From positions 1 through 48,044 of the forward strand of contig JAATGG010000108.1 in assembly GCA_015654835.1 (NCBI GenBank): DNA of 48,044 nucleotides, read 5' to 3'. A program made the position numbers and the translations under genes. The stretch is from Terriglobales bacterium. Its GTDB lineage: Bacteria; Acidobacteriota; Terriglobia; Terriglobales; Acidobacteriaceae. Positions 1-7,070 of this stretch are shown piece by piece; the first letter of the stretch is position 1, and every line of letters begins with the position of its first letter. The notes under the pieces were generated by a model. That model saw nothing but the letters and a program-made list of their open reading frames with translations. It was not told where the DNA came from and did not search any database.

Positions 1-99
1 AATAACTGGACGATGGATGAGCTATGTCGGTCGTTGCTGTCCGATGAATTCTATCGGCGTGATATAGACCGTGGTGAGCGGCCATGCGAAGAGACCTAA
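1..99 (+). CDS. Possible C-terminal end of an unknown protein (partial at window edge)
   Basis: Frame 1 is open from the first base to a TAA at 97-99 and encodes 32 residues rich in acidic and basic side chains. It has no motif I recognise. The TAA overlaps an ATG at 99-101, an arrangement typical of coupled bacterial genes, and this is the only reason to treat it as coding. It could equally be chance open frame. The sequence to the left of the window would decide. Confidence 0.22.
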   Translation, partial: NNWTMDELCRSLLSDEFYRRDIDRGERPCEET

Positions 100-446
100 T
101 GAGTGGGGAAATAGTTAGTAGGGCAGCGAAGACTTCGCCCATTGTATTCTCTGTTTGGATTGAACCTATTTTTAAAGCAAAGAAAAAGTCCCTGTTCCTT
201 CAATTCATGGAAATCGCATGGAGACAATATCTGGCCCAAGATATTCACTGGGCGCGGAATCTAGATGGGCTTATCAGGTCAGTAGTGAGAATACACATGG
301 GGAAAGTAAGTTGGAGAGTTGGCATACATCAAGTTCTGCTACTTCAGCTTTACCGTTTCCGTAGCAAACAGTCCAGCCCGTATAGAAAACCACAATGTCA
401 GTGTGAGGTTTCTATGCGGGCTGAGACCTTTCACTTTGAAGATTAA
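99..446 (+). CDS. Weak hypothetical ORF, 115 aa
   Basis: An open frame starts at the ATG that overlaps the previous TAA; an in-frame ATG also lies at 84. The product is basic, has no signal peptide or membrane segment, and matches no family I know. It uses many AGA, AGG and ATA codons, unlike the solid genes nearby. Its last third runs through a strong inverted repeat at 374-423, and its end overlaps the convergent TonB gene by 4 bases. These points argue against a real gene. I list it only because nothing else explains the first 440 bases. Confidence 0.22.
   Translation: MSGEIVSRAAKTSPIVFSVWIEPIFKAKKKSLFLQFMEIAWRQYLAQDIHWARNLDGLIRSVVRIHMGKVSWRVGIHQVLLLQLYRFRSKQSSPYRKPQCQCEVSMRAETFHFED
374..423 (-). 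terminator. Hairpin downstream of the TonB-family gene
   Basis: Arms at 374-391 and 407-423 are near-perfect inverted repeats of about 17 bp around a 15-base loop. It lies just beyond the stop of the minus-strand gene at 443, so a transcription terminator is the simplest reading. The following bases on the minus strand are only modestly T-rich (GACTGTTTGC), so rho-independent function is uncertain. Confidence 0.4.
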
Positions 447-1474
447 TGCAGGCGGAAGTCTACATCGATTACGATTTGTACCGATACTGGATGGCCCTGA
501 TACATTGCCGGCCTGAACTTATATTGCCTCACGGCTTCAATAGCTTTTTCGTCCAATCCCATACCGAGATGGCGAGATACACGTATGTCTTGGGGGTTAC
601 CTTGTGTATCGACGATCAGTTGGATCGCGACGTTTCCCTGATAATTTTCCCGGCGAGCATCTTCTGTGAACTCGGGCTGAACGGAGTGGATCACTTGGGG
701 AGCACTCACGCCGCCACCGACGCTCATAAGGCCGCCGCCATAACCGCCGCCGCTGCCTGGACCTGCTCCGCTGCCATGGCCCATACCGATGCCACCGCCC
801 AGGCCTTGGCCAAATCCTGAGCCGCCGCCTCTTCCTTGCGAGGCAAGCTTGATTTGCGGAGACTGCGTCATGCCCAGATTCGGCAGATTATTGCTCTCTG
901 GAATCTTCACCTGCACCGTGGGTTCAACTGCCAGCCTGGGCTGGTCAAGCTTGGCGAGCTGCGGTGGGGTGAACTGGACCTTTGCGACTGCAGGCGGGTG
1001 CCCCTTGCTAGGCTCCACCACTTCATGTGCACCTCCACCACCACCTCCTCCCATCGCTTTCGCGACCGGCATTCTTATCGGTGGAGGAGGCGCGTAGAGC
1101 TTGAAGTCTACCGGAGTGGCAGTCGTTACGGGCACCATCATGATGCTTGAATGAGCACGCAGGGTTAGCCAGAGCACCAGGCTAATAACACCGGCGTGGA
1201 TAACAAATGAAACCGTGCTTGAAGTACGATCGCCCTTGAAGGCCAACGGGTCGGAAGTAAACAAAGGGCGTGAGCTTAGATCGAACGCCGGCAGTTGCTG
1301 CGGGAAAAATGCGTCAGGCAGGTTTGAGGTTCCTGATTGCCACGTAGAAGTGCCTGCCTCATTCAGCAAGGAGTTGGAACTATTAGTTGATAGTCTATTG
1401 CCTGAGATCGGATTGGGAGTCGTCGATACCAGATGATCCATAGCTTTTTTGCCGGAATGGTGAAGTCTCGGCAT
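443..1474 (-). CDS. TonB-family energy-transducer-like protein
   Basis: The 343-residue product has an N-terminal cytoplasmic stretch of about 85 residues, one membrane segment (about 88-106), a short proline run (APPPPIRMP), a glycine-rich linker with several Gly-only runs, and a C-terminal TonB domain (about 255-343). That domain shows the usual order: an opening PEF segment, then GNVAIQLIVD, then a final VRQYKFRPA strand-turn. TonB proteins pass proton-motive energy to outer-membrane receptors; glycine-rich stand-alone versions without ExbB/ExbD beside them are common in Acidobacteriota. The frame stays open to 1771, but that would overlap the upstream nucleotidyltransferase by 200 bases, so I prefer the ATG at 1474, which follows GAGAGGAG at close spacing; an ATG at 1441 is the alternative. 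No receptor gene is adjacent, so its partner is unknown. Confidence 0.8.
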   Translation of the reverse strand: MPRLHHSGKKAMDHLVSTTPNPISGNRLSTNSSNSLLNEAGTSTWQSGTSNLPDAFFPQQLPAFDLSSRPLFTSDPLAFKGDRTSSTVSFVIHAGVISLVLWLTLRAHSSIMMVPVTTATPVDFKLYAPPPPIRMPVAKAMGGGGGGGAHEVVEPSKGHPPAVAKVQFTPPQLAKLDQPRLAVEPTVQVKIPESNNLPNLGMTQSPQIKLASQGRGGGSGFGQGLGGGIGMGHGSGAGPGSGGGYGGGLMSVGGGVSAPQVIHSVQPEFTEDARRENYQGNVAIQLIVDTQGNPQDIRVSRHLGMGLDEKAIEAVRQYKFRPAMYQGHPVSVQIVIDVDFRLH

Positions 1475-1565
1475 CTCCTCTCTTGGTTGACCATAGATTG
1501 ATAAGCAACGAGCGCAATCATGCTGTTGGGCTTTCCACTTCAGATGGTCAATGCGCGAACATCCG

Positions 1566-2681
1566 CTACCAAATACCCTTGTCGCTACCGGTAAGTTTCT
1601 GTCCGACCACGGCCGCCGTTGCGAGCCAGGGGAGCAAACTGAGACGAGCGCCGCTCTGCAGTTCTCGCCTGCGCAGAAGGCCGGCCAGTTGCGATCCGTA
1701 AAGTTTTGCGGATTGGGGCATGATTGGAACACGCAGAAAGCTTCGGCTGTAATAGATTGCGTCTCCGCCAAATCGTGCCGAGGCGATCACTGATTGCGGC
1801 AGATCGATGCCTATGCCTCGGTACTGCTTCATGTAATCAGACACAATGGCAAGATAAGTCGCGACTCCCTCCCAGATACCGGCACGAGTCGCCGCAGACC
1901 GCAGATCGTCATAGTTAATCCTGCCTGTCTCGGCTAACTGGGCGCTGTCGAGAATGTCGCATAGCCGAAAATAAAAGTGACGGTACATTCTCTGCAACGT
2001 GGAGATCATGATGCGATCAGAAGAAGAAGGAACCCGGAAAGTATGTCCCCCAATGGTTTCGAGATGGCTACGCTGCGCGAGGCGCGAAGCGATTGCAACC
2101 TGCTCTCCGGTCTGACCCAGCCGGCCCATGTGAATCTCAACTGCTTCGGGTAAGCCGGGAATGAGGAAATTCCACTTGTGTGCCAGGCGGTCTCCCCAGC
2201 TTTGCGGCGCAATCTGCGCTTCGAAGCGCTTCTTCATCAATTTGGCTATGTCTCGCGAACTGGCATTTGTATACAGATCGAGGTCGCTGCCGAGATCCGG
2301 CCAGTGATCGAGAGATTTGATGACGGCAACGTCATATCCTTCGTTTTCAAATGTTGTGCAGATGTCACTTAGGAACGCAAGGGCGGTGACAATGCGTGCG
2401 CGCTCGGCGGCAAGCGCTGTTTCAGCCCATTCGGCGCGAATAGGGTCTTGTGCTTCGTGTGCGATATTGAGAATCACTTCCAGCCCGCGCACGATCACAT
2501 GATTTGTATTAGCTAAGGCAAGTAAGTCATCAAACTCATGTCGGCTGAGATTCTGTACTTCTAACGGCAAATCACCCACCCGCGACAGCGAGGAGGAATC
2601 GCAAGTTTGTGCCGACAAGAGCAGGCGAGAAAGAAGAGTCATCGATTTGTGTGAAGGAGACAGAATGGCTGATGTGGTCAT
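1566..2681 (-). CDS. Nucleotidyltransferase-fold protein, PF14907-like
   Basis: This 371-residue soluble protein resembles the uncharacterised nucleotidyltransferase family (PF14907). Its key signature is GSDLDLY at about 131-137, preceded by AVIKSLDHWPD, which corresponds to the LKG...D-x-D metal site of the polymerase-beta fold. A later EIHMGRLG segment fits the third acidic strand. Members of this family often sit in exopolysaccharide, exosortase or lasso-peptide loci, but their substrates are unknown. It lies between the TPR lipoprotein (82 bases upstream) and the TonB-family gene on the same strand, so these may be one operon. The metal-binding residues are intact, so activity is plausible; a nucleotide or sugar acceptor cannot be inferred. 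Confidence 0.7.
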   Translation of the reverse strand: MTTSAILSPSHKSMTLLSRLLLSAQTCDSSSLSRVGDLPLEVQNLSRHEFDDLLALANTNHVIVRGLEVILNIAHEAQDPIRAEWAETALAAERARIVTALAFLSDICTTFENEGYDVAVIKSLDHWPDLGSDLDLYTNASSRDIAKLMKKRFEAQIAPQSWGDRLAHKWNFLIPGLPEAVEIHMGRLGQTGEQVAIASRLAQRSHLETIGGHTFRVPSSSDRIMISTLQRMYRHFYFRLCDILDSAQLAETGRINYDDLRSAATRAGIWEGVATYLAIVSDYMKQYRGIGIDLPQSVIASARFGGDAIYYSRSFLRVPIMPQSAKLYGSQLAGLLRRRELQSGARLSLLPWLATAAVVGQKLTGSDKGIW

Positions 2682-2762
2682 GTTTATTGGCTCTTTCTTG
2701 GATTACTCGTGTTGCTGCGGCACAGAGGAGAACGGTACCGTGGAGGGTGCGTCTGGAGTTGG

Positions 2763-3890
2763 CTACTTTTCCGGGGGCACCTCGGACGTTCCCTCCGGCG
2801 TGTTATTGCGAGGTGTCAATTCAATCGGGCCACTTTCTCGGCGGCGTTGCTGGCTATATTTATCAAGCTCACCGTCGACCTTCTGATTACTGTCCGTTGC
2901 AACTTCAGAAAGATTCTTTCCTTCGGCTGCATGTTGGGTCGCCAGTCCTACGCGGGCATTTGAGTCGCCAGCCTTCCGAGCCTTGTCATAGAAGAACTGA
3001 GCCGTTTCAAGATCGCCATCCTTCTCCGCTACATACCCACGGTTGTTAAGGGAGAATGCGCTGTCGGGAGCGAGCGAATATGCCTCAAGAAAATCCTGTC
3101 GTGCCGTGGTCCAGTCATTTTGATTGACCGCAGAAACTCCATGCATCGTGCGGGTGACGGCCCGTGCTTCTGCAGGGCCCATCTTCTGAATCCGTTCCCG
3201 CAGGCCTTTAGCACTTGCCGCGGACATCTCACTTAGGGGCTTTCCTCGCCATGAGCGATTAAGGGTAACGACAACCGGTTCGGCTGAATGTAATTCGGCC
3301 GCGGCTTCGTAGTATCTCAGTGCATTCTCGAAATCTCCGATCGCTTCATTAGCTACTCCGAGATTATTGAGAGTGAAAGGATTCTGCTTGTCCAGAGCGA
3401 AAGCTCTTTGCAGAAGGGTCACGGCCTCAAAACCTCTGCCCTCCGAAAGAAGAGACATCGCATCCACATTCATGCGATTGACCCGCATGGGAATATCCTG
3501 AAGGCTCTCAAATGCGGATCTCATCGGCTTGCCTTCAAGATGCTTGGCGTTGCTCAAGTCTATGTCGGCGTTGGAACCTTGCTCAGAGGCGAGTTCGTAG
3601 AACTTATGGGCACGCTCCAGTTGTCCTTGTAGCTCGGAAATATAACCCAGATTATTCAAAGTGAAGGGATCAGCGGGGTCGTAGAGATATGCTTTGTAGA
3701 AGAATCCTTCCGCTTTTTCGTACCGATGTTTTCGTACAGCGTCAACGCCTTCTCGATTGAGGCGCTGCACAGGCGTCAATTCACTGTGCCGCGGAAGAGT
3801 AATTGTCAGATCTCGTCCCCAGGCATCGTGACATCCCAAGGTTGCGAGAACTGCAACGACTGCATAAAACCTGTGTGCTGTCCCAGACAT
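2763..3890 (-). CDS. TPR-repeat lipoprotein
   Basis: The 375-residue product begins with a signal peptide ending in LATLGC, a lipobox with Cys20, so it should be a periplasm-facing lipoprotein. Three tetratricopeptide blocks follow, each with an AxxFxxKAYxxxP helix pair and a shared FTLNN(L/R)G signature (about residues 55-105, 150-200 and 255-305). TPR lipoproteins act as scaffolds for envelope complexes. The last 50 residues are low-complexity and charged. I take the ATG at 3890; an in-frame GTG at 3899 with AAGAAAG upstream is possible. It is first in a minus-strand run with the nucleotidyltransferase and TonB-family genes and diverges from the DUF5666-like gene. The partner complex is not identified. 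Confidence 0.8.
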   Translation of the reverse strand: MSGTAHRFYAVVAVLATLGCHDAWGRDLTITLPRHSELTPVQRLNREGVDAVRKHRYEKAEGFFYKAYLYDPADPFTLNNLGYISELQGQLERAHKFYELASEQGSNADIDLSNAKHLEGKPMRSAFESLQDIPMRVNRMNVDAMSLLSEGRGFEAVTLLQRAFALDKQNPFTLNNLGVANEAIGDFENALRYYEAAAELHSAEPVVVTLNRSWRGKPLSEMSAASAKGLRERIQKMGPAEARAVTRTMHGVSAVNQNDWTTARQDFLEAYSLAPDSAFSLNNRGYVAEKDGDLETAQFFYDKARKAGDSNARVGLATQHAAEGKNLSEVATDSNQKVDGELDKYSQQRRRESGPIELTPRNNTPEGTSEVPPEK

Positions 3891-4093
3891 TGTGTTCACT
3901 TTGCTTTCTTGTCCAATGCTGTGAAGTAATCAAATTACCTGGACATAGTTATTCGATGCGGAACGGTGAGCCGGGTTTGCTGGCCCATATAGCAATTTCA
4001 TACAGACAATGGCAATTCCAGACCACCGGGAACCACTTGGCATCATCAAAATAGATTGTCGAACAAACTCACTGTATTGATAGAGGCGTATCC

Positions 4094-4966
4094 ATGGATC
4101 GTGTTCTTGCAGCAATTGTGCTCGTGTGTGCGGCGAGTTTTCAGGGGGCTACGGCAATTGCCCAGTCGCATCAGGACGTAGGTGTACAGTCAGCGCTAAA
4201 GGCCGAGGACACCTCGGGTGGTCTGCCTGCCTTGCCAACTGCGCCACGGGGAAAGAGCACGGTGATCGGCGGATCGATCCGCGCTGTGGACCCTGTCCGG
4301 GATCAATTCACACTGAAGGTGTTTGGTGGAAAAACCATGAAGGTATTGTTTGACGAACGTACCCAAGTTTATCGCGATGGGGTCAAGATCCCTTTGCGCG
4401 ATTTACATTCGGAAGATCACGCCTCGATCCAGACCGTACTAGATGGAACCGACATATTTGCTCTAAGTATCCACATGCTATCGCAATCGCCCGCGGGGGA
4501 TGCTCAAGGCCAGGTGCTGAGCTACACCCCTTCCACTGGTGAGTTGATGGTAAGTTCTGCGCTATCGAGTGACCCCATCAAGTTGCTTGTCTCATCAGAA
4601 ACGTCCGTCAAGCGCGAGGGACAGGGTACATTCGCCTCTGCACAGTCCGGACTGACCGATCTTGTCAAAGGTTCTCTTGTTGCGGTCAAGTTCGTACCTG
4701 ATCAGCGAGGCAGAGGCATTGCAAGCCAGATCACAATCTTTGCCGTTCCTGGATCTGCATTTATCTTTAGTGGGAATGTTTCTTCTGTCGATCTGCACTC
4801 CGGATCACTGGTTCTAATCGATCCTCGTGACGATAAAAGCTACCAAGTATTCTTTGATTCATCCCGCCTGCCGATGAGTCACGCTCTCCATCAGGGAGAT
4901 CGCATCACGGTGAACGCAAACTTTGATGGCTCCCGGTATGTGGCCAGCGCGGTCACAGCTAATTAG
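4094..4966 (+). CDS. Exported DUF5666-like beta-strand repeat protein
   Basis: The 290-residue product has a signal peptide (cut near ATAIAQ) and then three similar units of about 70 residues. Each runs roughly as 'G-x-I-x-x-V-D, strand with FTLKV, turn with T-x-V, then LxxGD/A-x-I-x-V-x-x-x-x-G', a pattern like the DUF5666 family of small periplasmic beta proteins. Function of that family is unknown. The start follows GAGGCG at good spacing. It lies upstream of the multicopper oxidase with 271 non-coding bases between them, so co-transcription is possible but not evident. The family assignment rests on pattern only. Confidence 0.7.
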   Translation: MDRVLAAIVLVCAASFQGATAIAQSHQDVGVQSALKAEDTSGGLPALPTAPRGKSTVIGGSIRAVDPVRDQFTLKVFGGKTMKVLFDERTQVYRDGVKIPLRDLHSEDHASIQTVLDGTDIFALSIHMLSQSPAGDAQGQVLSYTPSTGELMVSSALSSDPIKLLVSSETSVKREGQGTFASAQSGLTDLVKGSLVAVKFVPDQRGRGIASQITIFAVPGSAFIFSGNVSSVDLHSGSLVLIDPRDDKSYQVFFDSSRLPMSHALHQGDRITVNANFDGSRYVASAVTAN

Positions 4967-5237
4967 ATGTTTTTCGACCTGAGTGCGTCTAGCGTTTTAG
5001 GCAGCACTGAAGTCCTTCCTCGGCTGCCCGTGTCTTCCATATCCCGATAAACAAGTATTGTGATTGCCCTCGCCTACCGGCTATGATCTAGATAATCTCT
5101 GAAAAGGCCGGTCATGCCAGGATAGGCTTGAGGTTGCATCAGGCTCTTGTGGCGACAATGTGTTTTTAATGTTGCGTGCGCCGGTCAGTCAATTCGGAAC
5201 TGGGGATTCAAGCTTAGGCAGCACTGTTCGAGGTGGA

Positions 5238-6914
5238 ATGGATTCAACGAGTCGACGTAAATTTATCAAGCTATGCATGACATCAGTACCAGCCTTAATT
5301 CTCGCAGAGCAGGCGAAAGCTGGCGGAACAGAGGGCAATCCACCCGTTTCTTCCGCATATCGCACTCCTAACTCTCTGCAGAGATATATCGATCCGCTTC
5401 CGATTCCAAAACGTTTGGCACCGTATGCGCAGCATAAGGATGAGACTCTCTTCCATGTGCGAATGCTGGAATTTAAGCAGCAGCTACATTCGCAACTTCC
5501 GCCTACGCGACTATGGGGATATGAGGGCCATTATCCTGGTCCCACAATTGAGGCGTTCCGTGGCCGGGCAATTGAAGTCCAGTGGGAAAATCATCTTCCC
5601 TCACAGCATATCTTCTCGATCGATCCGCATATCCACGGGGCAATGCCTCCAACTCCGGCGGTCCGCGTAGTGCCGCATCTTCACGGTTCACGTACTGCGT
5701 CGGAGAGCGATGGTTTGCCTGAGAAATGGTTCGCGACGGGGCAGATGGCACACTATCGCTATCCTAACGATCAGGTGGCGGCAACGCTTTGGTATCACGA
5801 TCACGCATTGGGCATCACGCGTTTGAATGTTTATGCAGGCTTGTCTGGGTTCTTTCTTCTGCGCGATAACACAGAGGCTGCTCTTAATCTTCCTTCAGGC
5901 GATTACGAAATCCCGCTGCTTTTGCAGGACCGCACACTTGACGACCTGGGACAACTTGTCTATTCACCTACGCACGAGGATGGCCTGAAGCTTCCCCAAG
6001 GAACCTGGGGGCCGGAGTTCTTTGGTGATCTGCCTGTCGTGAATGGCGCTATCTATCCTTACCTTGAGGTGGAACCGCGTCCCTATCGCCTCCGTATCTT
6101 GAATGGCGCAAACTCAAGGTTTTTCAATGTTTTTTTCAATCTCGCGAAAGGGCCTACGGATATTCCTTCGCTTGTTCCTTTTCATCAGATCGGAACCGAC
6201 GGCGGTCTTCTTCCACGCGCTGTCGCATTGAACGGGGTATTGCTTGGGCCTGCCGAACGCGCCGATCTGATTGTCGATTTCTCCGGGCTGTCAGGCAAGA
6301 GCGTCACACTATCCAATAATGCCGCGGCACCATATCCGGGATGGGAAATGGCCAATATGCACCATGAGAGATTGTACGAGTTGATGCAGTTTCATGTAAC
6401 GCGTCCACTCTCTGGCAAGACTCAAGTTTTTGACATGGCGACGCAGTCTTTCTTTGAGAAATTGCATGAAGCCGATTCCGTCGCCACTAGAGATTTCGTG
6501 CTGGCTGAGCAGTTGGACGATCAGGGACATTCATTGGGTGTTCGAATCAACGGTAAGGACTACGATGAAGCAGTTACTGAACTTGTGAAGCTTGGAAGTG
6601 TGGAGAAATGGCGGTTCATTAATACTACGGACGATGCTCACCCGATGCACCTGCACCTAGTACAGTTTCAAATCCTTCAACGTCAAGGATTCAATCCCAC
6701 GACCTTTCGTAACGGCAGTTTAGAACTTGTGGGTAGCCCCCGCCCGCCCGCTGCAAACGAGGCGGGGTGGAAGGATACGGCGATTGTCAATCCAAGAGAT
6801 GTGCTTACAATTATTGTGCGATTCGACGGATTCGCTGGCAGGTATGTTTTTCATTGCCATATGTTGGAACATGAAGACAACGACATGATGCGGCCATACG
6901 AAGTTATCGCTTAG
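5238..6914 (+). CDS. CotA-type multicopper oxidase, Tat-exported
   Basis: The 558-residue protein carries all copper sites: HIHG and HLHG (about 131-150), WYHDHALG (185-192), HPMHLHL (about 468-474) and HCHMLEHEDNDMM (539-551). The last motif contains the type-1 Cys and, as in Bacillus CotA, a candidate axial Met. The HLHG-SRTASESDG-PEKWF stretch is also CotA/phenoxazinone-synthase-like. Such enzymes oxidise phenols, bilirubin or metal ions and reduce oxygen to water. The N-terminus SRRKFIK is a twin-arginine signal, as expected for a cofactor-loaded enzyme exported folded. I choose the ATG at 5238 because GAGGTGG precedes it and the Tat motif then sits at the very N-terminus; an upstream in-frame ATG at 5160 would add 26 residues that do not fit. 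Physiological substrate is unknown. Confidence 0.9.
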   Translation: MDSTSRRKFIKLCMTSVPALILAEQAKAGGTEGNPPVSSAYRTPNSLQRYIDPLPIPKRLAPYAQHKDETLFHVRMLEFKQQLHSQLPPTRLWGYEGHYPGPTIEAFRGRAIEVQWENHLPSQHIFSIDPHIHGAMPPTPAVRVVPHLHGSRTASESDGLPEKWFATGQMAHYRYPNDQVAATLWYHDHALGITRLNVYAGLSGFFLLRDNTEAALNLPSGDYEIPLLLQDRTLDDLGQLVYSPTHEDGLKLPQGTWGPEFFGDLPVVNGAIYPYLEVEPRPYRLRILNGANSRFFNVFFNLAKGPTDIPSLVPFHQIGTDGGLLPRAVALNGVLLGPAERADLIVDFSGLSGKSVTLSNNAAAPYPGWEMANMHHERLYELMQFHVTRPLSGKTQVFDMATQSFFEKLHEADSVATRDFVLAEQLDDQGHSLGVRINGKDYDEAVTELVKLGSVEKWRFINTTDDAHPMHLHLVQFQILQRQGFNPTTFRNGSLELVGSPRPPAANEAGWKDTAIVNPRDVLTIIVRFDGFAGRYVFHCHMLEHEDNDMMRPYEVIA

Positions 6915-6956
6915 CAATTGACATTGGGTCGTCTGCTTGAAAATAAAACTGCAATA

Positions 6957-7003
6957 TGCCTGCGGATCAAATGCCAACAAAATTGGCACTTGACCCGCAG
7001 GCA
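6957..7003 (-). terminator. Strong terminator of the phosphoesterase gene
   Basis: Arms of 21 bases (6957-6977 and 6983-7003) surround a 5-base loop. The two non-matching positions are A/C on the plus strand but become G-U wobble pairs in minus-strand RNA, and on that strand the stem is followed by a T-rich run (TATTGCAGTTTTATTTTC). It therefore serves the minus-strand phosphoesterase gene ending at 7071, and may also stop readthrough from the oxidase gene. Confidence 0.7.
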
Positions 7004-7070
7004 CGGCGGAAGCACTTATGGTCACCCAATGAACCAATAGGGTTGGATGTTTGATTTGAGGAAGGGGACC

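Noticed and set aside
443-1771. Longer TonB-family protein starting at 1771
   Set aside because: The first 99 codons would overlap the nucleotidyltransferase gene by 206 bases in another frame, and they show a Cys/Arg-rich random composition.
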